Source: an uncultured Ruminococcus sp. (GTDB taxonomy: Bacteria; Bacillota; Clostridia; Oscillospirales; Ruminococcaceae). From it: DNA of 64,000 nt. Each line of letters begins with the position of its first letter. Positions within the stretch are counted from its first letter, which is position 1. Of the stretch, positions 16,294 through 25,578 are shown piece by piece. The stretch lies in the NCBI GenBank assembly GCA_910576995.1, contig CAJTLC010000014.1:5275-69274 (forward strand). The letters are read 5' to 3'. The notes below the pieces were generated by a model. It saw nothing but the letters and a program-made list of their open reading frames with translations. It was not told the DNA's origin and searched no databases. Position numbers and translations under genes: made by a program.

Positions 16294-17949
16294 ATGAAAA
16301 AAATATCTATATTCACTGCGTTTATACTTATTCTAGTCGAGAATCTATGCTTACCGGATTTTTCAGCAGCTGCGGAAGAAGATACTCCGCAAACCACGAT
16401 TATAAGCAGTAACTTCGACGACGGAAACGTCGGAAAATGGACTGCTTTCAGCGGCGGAACGCTTTCGCTCGATAATTCCGTCGCCCATTCTGGCGATACC
16501 AGTCTGAAAATTTCCAATCGGACTAAGACTTATCAAGGTCCGTCATTGTATTGCGATTCCTTTTTCAGTCCAAAAGAAACATATGCTTTTGACGGATGGG
16601 TTTATTACAGCGGCGATTCCGAAGTCACAATATCATGGACTATGCGATATAACGACGCTTCCGGTGAATCTTCCTATGAAACCATTCAGAGTCAGGAAAT
16701 CAGCGGCGGCGAATGGACTGAATTAAAAAATACCATGACGGTGCCGGAAAATGCCGTTTCTTGTCTTGCTTATTTTGAATGCAGCGACGCCTCCGCGGAA
16801 TTTTACATTGATGATGTTACTATCAGCGGAAATTCCGGCTCTCAGCAGAATAAAGTTGAAACTGGACGCGTCGAGACGTATCTATGCGATTTTGAAGAAA
16901 ACAGCGGATCATGGATGCCGCGCGGCGACGTTCGTATCGCACATACGGACGAATATAGTCAATCCGGAAAATATTCGATATTCACAAATAACAGAACCGC
17001 GACATGGAATGGACCTATGCTGAGTATTTCCGACAAAATCATTAAAGGAAAATGTTTTTATTATTCGGCGTACGTCATGTATAATGGGGCAGAATTTGAG
17101 GATTCTCACGTTTTTCATCTTGAACTCCAGTATACGCTTAATGGTAACGACTGCTATGAACTGGTTTCAGCAGAAAAAGTTAAAAAGAAAAACTGGACAA
17201 AACTGGGTGGATATTTCACTATTCCCGAAGAAGCCGAAAATATCTATCTTTACGTTCAGACAGATAATCTTGCTGACGGTGAACAGCTTACAAACAACGA
17301 TCTTATGCCGTTTTATGTGGATTCTGTAATGATTGCGGACGGCGATAAAATGAAAAGAAGCATGAGATTGAAAATTACGATCAGCGGAATAATTATGGCT
17401 GTTTTATTCTCAATAATATTATTCCTCGTGATCAAAGCTTCAAAACACCTAAAGAAAAAGCGCGACGCTCTCCGACTTGCTTCGATTGACTCCATGACAA
17501 AGGTCGGAAACCGTAATTCATATGAACGTAAAACGGCAGAATTTACAGAATCTCCATCACTTTGCAAAGGATATTATTTTGGACTTTGCGACGTTAATTT
17601 CCTAAAATACATAAATGACAATTACGGTCATGATAAGGGCGATGAGGCTATTGTCAGATGCGCAAAAGCTCTGTCGCGTGCGCTCGGAAAAAATGCTGAA
17701 GTTTATCGTACCGGCGGTGATGAATTTGTTTTCTTCTCAAAAAAACCCGTTGCGGACGCTGTAAAGCAGGCAATTGCCGAAGAATCAAATATCAATAAAG
17801 GCTATCCGTTTTCGGCAGCCTGCGGGTTCGGTGAATACGACGGTAAAAACGCTCCCGATTTTAAGGCGATAATAGATAAATGCGACAGCGAAATGTACAA
17901 AAATAAAGAGGAAATCAAGCGGCAAAACAAGGAATATTCACGAAAGTGA
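16294..17949 (+). CDS. Membrane diguanylate cyclase with two extracytoplasmic CBM-like modules
   Basis: 551 aa. A signal peptide (residues 1-27) is followed by two repeats of about 150 residues (about 38-180 and 200-348) with the pattern of CBM4/9/22-type carbohydrate-binding modules (NFDDGNVGKWTAFSGG, AHSGDTSLKISNRTKTYQGP, AEFYIDDVTISG), one transmembrane helix (about 358-382) and a C-terminal GGDEF domain. The catalytic motif is intact (YRTGGDEF, about 474), as is the substrate segment CDVNFLKYINDNYGHDKGD. The usual inhibitory RxxD before GGDEF is absent. This implies an outside polysaccharide- or sugar-linked signal controlling c-di-GMP synthesis inside. The next gene is a paralogue. Confidence 0.88.
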   Translation: MKKISIFTAFILILVENLCLPDFSAAAEEDTPQTTIISSNFDDGNVGKWTAFSGGTLSLDNSVAHSGDTSLKISNRTKTYQGPSLYCDSFFSPKETYAFDGWVYYSGDSEVTISWTMRYNDASGESSYETIQSQEISGGEWTELKNTMTVPENAVSCLAYFECSDASAEFYIDDVTISGNSGSQQNKVETGRVETYLCDFEENSGSWMPRGDVRIAHTDEYSQSGKYSIFTNNRTATWNGPMLSISDKIIKGKCFYYSAYVMYNGAEFEDSHVFHLELQYTLNGNDCYELVSAEKVKKKNWTKLGGYFTIPEEAENIYLYVQTDNLADGEQLTNNDLMPFYVDSVMIADGDKMKRSMRLKITISGIIMAVLFSIILFLVIKASKHLKKKRDALRLASIDSMTKVGNRNSYERKTAEFTESPSLCKGYYFGLCDVNFLKYINDNYGHDKGDEAIVRCAKALSRALGKNAEVYRTGGDEFVFFSKKPVADAVKQAIAEESNINKGYPFSAACGFGEYDGKNAPDFKAIIDKCDSEMYKNKEEIKRQNKEYSRK

Positions 17950-17960
17950 TCTTACAATGA

Positions 17961-18000
17961 TTACTGTCACCTTCGCGTCATTTGCGAGGGTGACTTTTTT
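17961..18000 (+). terminator. Terminator after the first GGDEF gene
   Basis: GTCACCTTCGC pairs with GCGAGGGTGAC, followed by six Ts. The second GGDEF gene therefore needs its own promoter. Confidence 0.9.
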
Positions 18001-18279
18001 ATTGATTATATACAAAAAAATGCTCTTCTATTTGAACATACTGCATATAGAAATATATACTAAAAAATGTTATACTATTAAATAAGCTGTAAAAATATAA
18101 CTGCATTCGTGCAGCGATCTTTATAGCATACAGATTAATTTTTACTTGTGCTGCGTTATGCAGGTGGGACGATGATATATACTAATCTTTTATACAAGAA
18201 AAAAAGAGGAACTGTGTTCACTGCATAAAACAGCATAATAAAATTGATTTGAGTGGATCTTTTAGGAAGTGAATTGAAA
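18001..18279 (+). promoter_or_regulatory. Intergenic leader with nested hairpin before the second GGDEF gene
   Basis: Likely -10 boxes near 18060-18076 (TATACT) follow a TTGAAC. At 18101-18163 a nested stem is seen: CTGCAT/ATGCAG outside, GCAGC/GCTGC in the middle and ATCT/AGAT inside. The 3' part (TTTTTACTTGTGCT) recurs near 25297 and 29970. It may be a regulatory leader; no known riboswitch class was recognised. Confidence 0.4.
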
Positions 18280-19908
18280 ATGAAAAAAATTCAAACTATA
18301 TCTATAATATTCTTATCAATATTTATTTTAAATATATTGGGTATAACCGTCTCGGCGGAAAGTGAAGAACTTTCCCTTATATCACGCTCTGATTTTGAAT
18401 CGGCAGCTTTTGAAAACTGGTCTACGCTTGGCGGTCAATCTGTTATCAATATAAATTCCGAAAAAGCTGCCTCCGGCAACTATTCCGTCTCCGTGACCGA
18501 GCGCAATCAATCTTGGAGCGGACCTTGTCTGAATATTACAGATATCGTCAATCCAAACAGCAATATTACTGTAAACGCGTTTGCAAGCGGCGACGCGGAA
18601 ATAATGATGTCAATGAAATATGTGGATTCAAACGGCACGGAAAATTACAAGACTTTCGCGCAGGAGATTTGCAGAAGCGATGAATGGACAAAAATCGAAG
18701 GCGAATTTCATGTTTCTAAAGATATCGTGGAGCTGATATTGTATTTTCAGACGCCTGAGGGACTTGAGGATTTTTCTATTGACGATGTAAAAATTTTCAG
18801 CGATGTCTCCGATATAGTTTCCGAAAGAAGCAATGATAACGGCGAATATTTCTTCGATTTCGAAAACGGAACAGAAGGGTGGATCCCAAATGGTGAAATG
18901 ACGCTGCTCAATACAAGTAAATTCAGCTATACCGGAACTCATTCGCTTCAGGCTACTGACAGAACCCTTTTCTGGAATTCTCCAAGCGTTAGAATAAATT
19001 CTAAAAACGGCATATGCTATAATTATTCGGCGTATGTTATGTTCAACAGCAGTGACTCCAGCGATACGCGCAAATTCGCCCTTAAATTAAAATATGTCTA
19101 CAATGGCAGCGATGTTTATTCCGAGATCACCAGCAAAAATTTGCATCAAGGCTCCTGGTCGAAATTAAGCGGCGAATTTACTCTTCCCGACGGCGCGTCA
19201 GACGTTCATTTATCTGTCCAGACAAATCTTATGTCCGAAAACGGAAATGTGGATTCTCCGGACGATCTGATTTCATTTTATGTGGATAACGTCAGCGTTA
19301 AAGATTGCAGCTTGTATAACAAGCAAAGAAAAATCACAACTATGATTATTTTTATTGTATCCGCGATTATTATCGCTGCATCCGCATTTATCATTCATAT
19401 AATTATCAAGCGTTCGCGCGCTTCCAGAGCGATTATACGCTCGGCAAATTTCGACGCAATGACCGGCGCTTACAACCGAAACGCTTATGAAGAAGAGATT
19501 CGGCAGCTTGAGAAAAATACCGAAAAATGCCAAAATATTTTTGTTACGACCTGCGATGTAAACTCGCTTAAGAATATTAATGATAACTACGGGCATGAAA
19601 ACGGAGATAAGGCTATCAAACGCTGCGCCTCTCTTCTGCTGAAAACAATCGGCAAGCGCGGCAGAGTTTATCGCACGGGCGGAGATGAATTTATATGCAT
19701 CACAAATGAAGATCTGACTGATGAATTATTGACCGAAATGACCATAGAAAGCGGAAAATATAAAGGCTATCCGTTTTCGGCGGCATTCGGAACTGCTTCC
19801 TATGATAAAGAGGCAGACGGAAAAACACCAAATATCAAGACGATCATCGCAAGAAGCGACAAAGAAATGTATAAAAACAAAAAATCAAGAGATAATACTG
19901 ATCTCTGA
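18280..19908 (+). CDS. Second CBM-like/GGDEF membrane diguanylate cyclase (paralogue)
   Basis: 542 aa from ATG 18280, which follows AGGAAGTG; a GTG 27 bp upstream would spoil the signal peptide. Same architecture as the preceding gene: signal peptide (1-29), two CBM4/9/22-like modules (about 35-175 and 190-340; DFESAAFENWSTLGGQSV, DFENGTEGWIPNGEMTL, FYVDNVSVKD), a transmembrane helix (about 351-376) and a GGDEF domain with YRTGGDEF (about 467) and CDVNSLKNINDNYGHENGD. There is no RxxD I-site. The modules have diverged more than the GGDEF half, so the pair may sense different glycans. Separated from its paralogue by a terminator and a structured leader. Confidence 0.88.
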   Translation: MKKIQTISIIFLSIFILNILGITVSAESEELSLISRSDFESAAFENWSTLGGQSVININSEKAASGNYSVSVTERNQSWSGPCLNITDIVNPNSNITVNAFASGDAEIMMSMKYVDSNGTENYKTFAQEICRSDEWTKIEGEFHVSKDIVELILYFQTPEGLEDFSIDDVKIFSDVSDIVSERSNDNGEYFFDFENGTEGWIPNGEMTLLNTSKFSYTGTHSLQATDRTLFWNSPSVRINSKNGICYNYSAYVMFNSSDSSDTRKFALKLKYVYNGSDVYSEITSKNLHQGSWSKLSGEFTLPDGASDVHLSVQTNLMSENGNVDSPDDLISFYVDNVSVKDCSLYNKQRKITTMIIFIVSAIIIAASAFIIHIIIKRSRASRAIIRSANFDAMTGAYNRNAYEEEIRQLEKNTEKCQNIFVTTCDVNSLKNINDNYGHENGDKAIKRCASLLLKTIGKRGRVYRTGGDEFICITNEDLTDELLTEMTIESGKYKGYPFSAAFGTASYDKEADGKTPNIKTIIARSDKEMYKNKKSRDNTDL

Positions 19909-19939
19909 TCAGTTCCACAAAAAGAAATAAGGAGAAAAT

Positions 19940-21073
19940 ATGAAAATGATCCACCTTTCCGATCTTCATATCGGCAAGCGTTTATGCGATTGCTCTCTGA
20001 TAGAAGATCAGGAATTTATTCTGAACAGCATTATCGAAATAATTAAAAACGAATCACCCGACGCGGTCATAATCGCCGGAGACGTCTATGATAAGCCAGT
20101 TCCGACTGCCGAAGCTATACGTCTGCTCGATAATTTTATCGTATCTCTTTCCCAAATGAAACTCCATACTTTTATAATCAGCGGAAATCATGATTCGCCC
20201 GAAAGATTGTCATTTGGCAGCAGAATCATGTCCGCAGGCGGAATACATATTTCTTCTGTTTATAACGGAGAAACCCATCCTATAACTCTATATGACGATC
20301 ATGGCGAAGTTAATTTCTATCTGCTTCCATTTATTAAACCTCCGCTGGTACGAAGATTTTTTGATACGGAAATTACGGATTACAATTCCGCTGTCCATGC
20401 CGCTGTTGATAAGATGAATGTTGATATTTCCAAGCGAAATGTTATTGTAACGCATCAGTTTGTCACAGGTTCGATCTGCGATTCAGAAGAAATTTCCGTG
20501 GGCGGTACGGAAAATGTTGACAGTGAAATTTTCGATATGTTCGATTATATTGCCCTCGGTCATATTCATCGTCCGCAAAATATAAGCGGCAAAAGGATTC
20601 GTTATTGCGGAACTCCTTTGAAGTATTCTATTTCCGAAATCGGGCAGAATAAATCCGTCACCGTCGTTGAACTGCAAGAAAAAGGCGAATTATCAGTAAA
20701 AACGATTCCTCTTGAACCTATGCGCGAATTGTGGGAATATAAAATGACATTTGCAGAACTTACAGATAAAAATTTTTACGATACCATCAATACCAATGAT
20801 TATGTAGTCGCGACACTCACGGATGAAATCGATATTCCGGACGCTGTCAAAACTCTTCAGAAAATTTTCCCTAATCTTGTGAAAATGCGCTATGATAACA
20901 GCCGCACAAATAATATTTCTGTCATCCACGCGGAAAATTCCAATGAAAAACTTCCTCCTGAAGTTTTATTCGAAAAATTTTATGAAAAACAGAATAATCA
21001 TTCAATGACAAACGAGCAAAAAGAATTTATAAATAAGATTGTGCAGGAAATATGGGGGGAGATTTTGCCATGA
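19940..21073 (+). CDS. sbcD: Exonuclease SbcD (Mre11-type subunit)
   Basis: Nuclease subunit of the SbcCD complex, which trims hairpins and protein-blocked DNA ends. 377 aa with the metallophosphoesterase motifs in order: DLHIGKR, GDVYDK, ISGNHDSPERL, VTHQF and LGHIHRPQ. Start after AAGGAG. Its stop overlaps the sbcC start in ATGA, so the two subunits are coupled. Confidence 0.96.
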   Translation: MKMIHLSDLHIGKRLCDCSLIEDQEFILNSIIEIIKNESPDAVIIAGDVYDKPVPTAEAIRLLDNFIVSLSQMKLHTFIISGNHDSPERLSFGSRIMSAGGIHISSVYNGETHPITLYDDHGEVNFYLLPFIKPPLVRRFFDTEITDYNSAVHAAVDKMNVDISKRNVIVTHQFVTGSICDSEEISVGGTENVDSEIFDMFDYIALGHIHRPQNISGKRIRYCGTPLKYSISEIGQNKSVTVVELQEKGELSVKTIPLEPMRELWEYKMTFAELTDKNFYDTINTNDYVVATLTDEIDIPDAVKTLQKIFPNLVKMRYDNSRTNNISVIHAENSNEKLPPEVLFEKFYEKQNNHSMTNEQKEFINKIVQEIWGEILP

Positions 21074-24000
21074 GACCGTTGAAATTAGTGATGAGCGCTT
21101 TCGGTTCTTATGCCGGATATACAGAGATAAACTTCGATAAACTGGGAAAAAACGGGCTGTATCTTATCAGCGGCGATACGGGTGCAGGCAAAACAACTAT
21201 TTTTGACGCCATTACGTACGCTCTTTACGGCACGCCAAGCGGCGACAACCGCAAAGGCGATATGATGCGTTCAAAATTCGCTGACCCGTCTATGCTTACA
21301 GAAGTCAAACTTACTTTCGAATTTAAGAGCGAGATATATGAGATACATAGAAATCCCACATATATGCGAAAATCCCAGCGCGGCGACGGATTGACCGAGC
21401 AGAAAGCAGGTGCGACTCTGTTTTTTCCTGATAAAAGCTGTATAAGCAATATTAAGGATGTTTCCGACGCAATAAATAAGCTGCTGAACATCAATCGCAC
21501 AGAATTTACACAGATTGCGATGATCGCACAGGGAGATTTTTTGAAACTTCTTCTCGCCGAATCCTCGGAACGTCAAAAAATATTCGGCAATCTCTTTAAA
21601 ACCAACTACTACAACAAATTGCAGGAGCGCGTCAGGAATGAAGCGCTTGAACTGAAAAATAAAAGAGATGCCGCAAATGCCGATATTATGCGGTATTTAG
21701 ATGGGTTATGCTATGATGAAAATTCGATTTCAGCCGAAAAAGCGGCGAAAGCTTCAAGCGGCGAACTCCCCATTGCCGAGTCCCTTGAAATTATCAGCCG
21801 GATAATCGCCGACGATAAGGAAATTATGGTCGATCTTGAAAATAAGCTTTCCAAAATTGAAGAAAAATTCGGCAGCGTTAATGAAAATCTCGGAAAATAC
21901 CGTGAATATTTAAAGCTTTCAAAAGAATTGAAGATAAGTGAAGAAAAATTTTCAGAAAATTCAAAATTGGCTGAGAAACTTCACGCTGAACTTGAAAACT
22001 GCCAGGCAAAAATTCCTCAAACGGAGGCTATGGATAAGGAGATTTCCACTCTCGAGGCTGAATTTTCCGACTACGAAATTCTTGAAAATCAAACGGCTGA
22101 ATGCGAACGTATCAGGCGCAATTTCGAAAAGCTGAATGACCAGCTTAAAATCTCCGAAAAAAATGCGGCTCTTGCTTCCGAACATCTTTTATCCGCCAAC
22201 ACCGAATTGAGATCGCTCGAAAATACGGGAGAAATTTTCAGTCGTCTTTCCGCTGAAAAAAAATTAGCCGACGATCTGAAAATCAAATGCCATGAACTTA
22301 ATGCGATATTTAGCGAATATTGCAGGCTTTCTGAAATAATCGAAGCGGACGGGAAGAAGATTGCGGACGCGGAGAAACAGCACAGTGAATTACGCGAAAA
22401 TTCGGAAAAAATCAGCGGTATTATTTCCAAACTTTCAAATAAAAGGGGCGAATTCGACTTCGTTGTTTCCGAACGTGAAAAAATTTCGCATAATATTTCG
22501 CTGATCACTGATAAAATCAATGCTCTGGACGCTCTTTCGCGCGAAATTTCAGAGCATTCCAAGCTGCAAAAACAATATGAGACTGCTTCAAACGAGTACA
22601 GAAAGGCGCGTGATAAAGCTGAAAATGCTGCGAAAAAATACAATGCCGCCAACAGGGATTTCCTTGACGGGCAGGCTGGAATACTTGCAGAAAAACTTAA
22701 GGAAAATCTGCCGTGTCCCGTCTGCGGTTCGCTACATCACCCCTCCCCTGCCAAGCGTTCCGAAAACGCTCCCACAGAAGCGAAAATCAAATCTCTGAAA
22801 AATGAATATGAAAAAGCCAATTCCATCGCCGCTGATACAAGTGTTGCAGCAGGCGAATTATACGGCAGACTGAAAGCTTTCGAAAAGCATGTCTCCGAAA
22901 ATGCCGCTAAATTTGAAATAAATTGCGGCTTTTCGGATATACCGAAGTTTATAGCAAATATTTCTGTCAAATTAAACAGTTCGCTCGATGAACTAAAAAA
23001 AGCCCTTATAAATGCCGAAGAACTTCTTGTGCAGCGCGATAAAAACGAAGAAAAAATCAGCGAACTCAACAAGAAGCTTACTGAAAACGCCCTCAAATCC
23101 GACAAACTGCTGAATTTAATTCGGCTTTCGGAACAAAATAAACAGATGAATTTCGGAAAATCCCGGCAGCTTGGCGAAGATTTGCTGTCACGTACGAAAT
23201 GCTCTTCATTTGACTTGGCTGCCGAAAAAATCTTGGCCGATCTGCAAACAGCTGAAAATACAGCCAATGTTTTAAATAAAAAGATTTTAGCTGAAGAAGT
23301 TCGAATTAACAGAAAAAAAGAATTATCTGCAAATCTTCCGGCGCTCGAAGAAAAATCCAGATCTTCAGCAGAGATTTTCGCAAATCTGCGCGCCGATATT
23401 GCTGCGGAAAAAAGCCGAATTTCCGAAATTTCTTCGCAAATTGAAAATCTGTCCGCCAAACTCCGTTTTTCGCAGCGTTCTGAAGCTGAAATGCATATCT
23501 CAAAATTAAATAAAATGAAAAACAAACTCAAATCCGATCTGAAAACTGCGGAAGAAAATTATCGCTCAATTCAGAACGATAACATTGAACTGCTGGGTAG
23601 AATAAATAATTTGAAGGATCAAATCCCGGCAAATATCGAATCCCTGTTTAAATCGGCAAATGAACAGCATGGCAAGCTTTCTGCCATGCGCGCTGAAATT
23701 CTTGAAAAACAGAAGATCATTCATTCAAGGATCGTCTCGAATTCGAATACAATTGATAAAATCAAAAAAATTAACAGCAATAAATATGATCTCGACAAGC
23801 GTTACGAACTGGTGCGCGATCTTTCCGATACGGCAACCGGTCAGATAAACGGAAAGGAAAAGATCACTCTTGAAACTTATGTTCAAATGAGCATTTTTGA
23901 CCGTATTATTCAGCGCGCAAACGCTCGTCTCATAATGATGACCGACGGTCAGTATGAACTCATTCGCCGGCTTACTTCCGATGATAAGCGGCTGAAAAGC

Positions 24001-24351
24001 GGTCTTGAACTTAATGTTTTTGATCATCACTGCAACTGCGAGCGCAGCGTTAAAACGCTTTCGGGCGGCGAAGCGTTTATGGCTTCTCTTGCTCTCGCAC
24101 TCGGTCTTTCTGAGGAGATCCAATGCACATCGGGCGGCGTAAGGCTGGATACGATGTTTATCGACGAGGGCTTCGGAACTCTCGACGACGAAACTCTCAA
24201 TCAGGCTATGAATGCCATTTCAAATCTCGCTGAAGGGAACAGACTCGTTGGAATTATTTCTCATGTATCTGAATTGAAAAATCGCATAGACCGTCAAATT
24301 GTCGTGCGAAAAAACAAAAATGGCATAAGTTATGCGGAAATAATAGTATAA
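21070..24351 (+). CDS. sbcC: Exonuclease SbcC (Rad50-type ATPase)
   Basis: SMC-like ATPase partner of SbcD. About 1093 aa. Walker A GDTGAGKTT near the N-terminus, long coiled coils (about 180-540 and 570-880), a zinc hook CPVCG at about 548, and C-terminal signature LSGGEAF with Walker B MFIDEGFGTLD. ATG 21070 overlaps the sbcD stop and is preceded by GGGGGAG; the ATG at 21052 is an in-frame extension without a ribosome site. Because palindromes are numerous in this window, SbcCD hairpin cleavage is relevant to their stability (inference). Confidence 0.96.
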   Translation: MRPLKLVMSAFGSYAGYTEINFDKLGKNGLYLISGDTGAGKTTIFDAITYALYGTPSGDNRKGDMMRSKFADPSMLTEVKLTFEFKSEIYEIHRNPTYMRKSQRGDGLTEQKAGATLFFPDKSCISNIKDVSDAINKLLNINRTEFTQIAMIAQGDFLKLLLAESSERQKIFGNLFKTNYYNKLQERVRNEALELKNKRDAANADIMRYLDGLCYDENSISAEKAAKASSGELPIAESLEIISRIIADDKEIMVDLENKLSKIEEKFGSVNENLGKYREYLKLSKELKISEEKFSENSKLAEKLHAELENCQAKIPQTEAMDKEISTLEAEFSDYEILENQTAECERIRRNFEKLNDQLKISEKNAALASEHLLSANTELRSLENTGEIFSRLSAEKKLADDLKIKCHELNAIFSEYCRLSEIIEADGKKIADAEKQHSELRENSEKISGIISKLSNKRGEFDFVVSEREKISHNISLITDKINALDALSREISEHSKLQKQYETASNEYRKARDKAENAAKKYNAANRDFLDGQAGILAEKLKENLPCPVCGSLHHPSPAKRSENAPTEAKIKSLKNEYEKANSIAADTSVAAGELYGRLKAFEKHVSENAAKFEINCGFSDIPKFIANISVKLNSSLDELKKALINAEELLVQRDKNEEKISELNKKLTENALKSDKLLNLIRLSEQNKQMNFGKSRQLGEDLLSRTKCSSFDLAAEKILADLQTAENTANVLNKKILAEEVRINRKKELSANLPALEEKSRSSAEIFANLRADIAAEKSRISEISSQIENLSAKLRFSQRSEAEMHISKLNKMKNKLKSDLKTAEENYRSIQNDNIELLGRINNLKDQIPANIESLFKSANEQHGKLSAMRAEILEKQKIIHSRIVSNSNTIDKIKKINSNKYDLDKRYELVRDLSDTATGQINGKEKITLETYVQMSIFDRIIQRANARLIMMTDGQYELIRRLTSDDKRLKSGLELNVFDHHCNCERSVKTLSGGEAFMASLALALGLSEEIQCTSGGVRLDTMFIDEGFGTLDDETLNQAMNAISNLAEGNRLVGIISHVSELKNRIDRQIVVRKNKNGISYAEIIV

Positions 24352-24364
24352 AAATTTATTGCAA

Positions 24365-24393
24365 GCGATCAAAAGAAATTTTGGTCGCTTTTC
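24365..24393 (+). terminator. Terminator after sbcDC
   Basis: GCGATCAAAA pairs with TTTTGGTCGC, followed by TTTT. Confidence 0.8.
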
Positions 24394-24429
24394 ATGCAAA
24401 TCGGGTTTACTTTTGATGTGTTATAGGGG

Positions 24430-24458
24430 TTGACAATCGAATTAAAACATGATAAAAT
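24430..24458 (+). promoter_or_regulatory. Promoter of rlmB
   Basis: TTGACA (24430-24435), 17 bp, TAAAAT (24453-24458). Confidence 0.82.
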
Positions 24459-24514
24459 TAATTTAATAGGCAGAAATAAAGATATATCCGTCCAAAAAGG
24501 AGAGAACAAAAGAA

Positions 24515-25279
24515 ATGAATGAAAAAAATGAAACTAAATCGGATGAGAAGAATGCCGATATTATCTGCGGCAGAAATCCCGTTATCGAAGCCCTGAAATC
24601 AGGCGCTAATCTCGATACTATATATATTGACGGAAACGGCGGCAGTCTTTCCATAATACGCCGCCTCGCCAAAGACAATGGAATTGTTGTAAAAGACGCA
24701 CGCGATGAAAAACTAAGCAAACTTTCAGGCGGCGCTTCACATCAGGGCGTTGTTGCGGTAGGCGCTTGCGGCGAATATGTCGCCCTCGAAGATATTCTTG
24801 CAATTTCGGCGAAAAAGGGCACAAAACCTTTCATAATCATATGTGATGAAATAGAAGATCCCCATAATCTCGGCGCAATTATCCGAACCGCTGAAACTTC
24901 CGGTGCAGACGGCGTGATCATTCCCAAAAGACGCAGCGCAGGTCTCAATGCAACAGTTTTCAAAACCTCCGCCGGCGCGGCAAGCTACGTTCCAGTTGCA
25001 AGAGTTTCAAATCTCGCTTCCGCTATTGATACTCTGAAAGATAACGGCGTATGGATATATGGAACTGAAGCTTCAGGATGCGATTATACCAAAACCGACT
25101 TCACCGGAAGCTGCGGACTTGTTATCGGTTCGGAAGGATTTGGCATAAGCAGACTCATTCAGAAAAAATGCGATTTTATGGTAAAACTGCCTATGCTCGG
25201 CAAAATAAATTCCCTTAACGCTTCTGTAGCCGCAGGCATCTTTATGTATGAGGTGCTTCGTCAGAGGTCAGCCGAATAG
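24515..25279 (+). CDS. rlmB: 23S rRNA 2'-O-methyltransferase RlmB (TrmH/SpoU family)
   Basis: SPOUT methyltransferase, 254 aa. The N-terminal substrate-binding domain (CGRNPVIEALKSG, SHQGVVAV) is followed by the trefoil-knot domain with its three motifs: DPHNLGAIIRTAE, GLVIGSEGFGISRL and LNASVAAGIFMYE. RlmB-type enzymes methylate G2251 in the 23S rRNA peptidyl-transferase loop. Start after AAAGGAG with slightly long spacing. Single-gene unit. Confidence 0.92.
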   Translation: MNEKNETKSDEKNADIICGRNPVIEALKSGANLDTIYIDGNGGSLSIIRRLAKDNGIVVKDARDEKLSKLSGGASHQGVVAVGACGEYVALEDILAISAKKGTKPFIIICDEIEDPHNLGAIIRTAETSGADGVIIPKRRSAGLNATVFKTSAGAASYVPVARVSNLASAIDTLKDNGVWIYGTEASGCDYTKTDFTGSCGLVIGSEGFGISRLIQKKCDFMVKLPMLGKINSLNASVAAGIFMYEVLRQRSAE

Positions 25280-25578
25280 GATGCACACAAATCAGATTTT
25301 TACTTGTGCTTGATTATGTCAGGGGATGCCGCACGAATATGCCGTACCCTCTGTTCTGCGGACATCTCCTTACCACGTAGGGAGTCACCCGCTCCTCTGC
25401 AAAAGGGGGATTCTTCCTTTTAAAACCCAATTTCCATATCTTCCTATCACTGAAGGGATAGGAAAATATAGAGCCGACTTCAAGAAAGACATTTTTACTG
25501 GGAATATAGGAGGGGACAAAATCCACTTATATAACATAGCATAGTAAAACTGATTGCATGAATAGGAAGGAGTCAATT
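25280..25578. other. Gene-free interval with an odd G/C-rich insert
   Basis: Short frames exist on both strands (25314-25526 minus, 25326-25544 plus) but have no good ribosome site and no family resemblance. At 25283-25307 lies GCACACAAATC...CTTGTGC, and the following TTTTTACTTGTGCT is shared with 18146 and 29970. A weak hairpin CCTATCACTGAAGGGATAGG is at 25442-25461. Probably repeat-derived noncoding sequence. Confidence 0.45.

Noticed and set aside
22737..23531. Long minus-strand open frame of 264 codons inside sbcC
   Set aside because: Lies opposite the coiled-coil region of sbcC, is rich in Ser/Phe as expected of the complement of Glu/Lys-rich coding sequence, and has no ribosome site.
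25314..25544. Overlapping short frames on both strands between rlmB and the ATPase-like gene
   Set aside because: No ribosome site, no family resemblance, and both strands are equally open, as expected for a noncoding G/C-rich insert.
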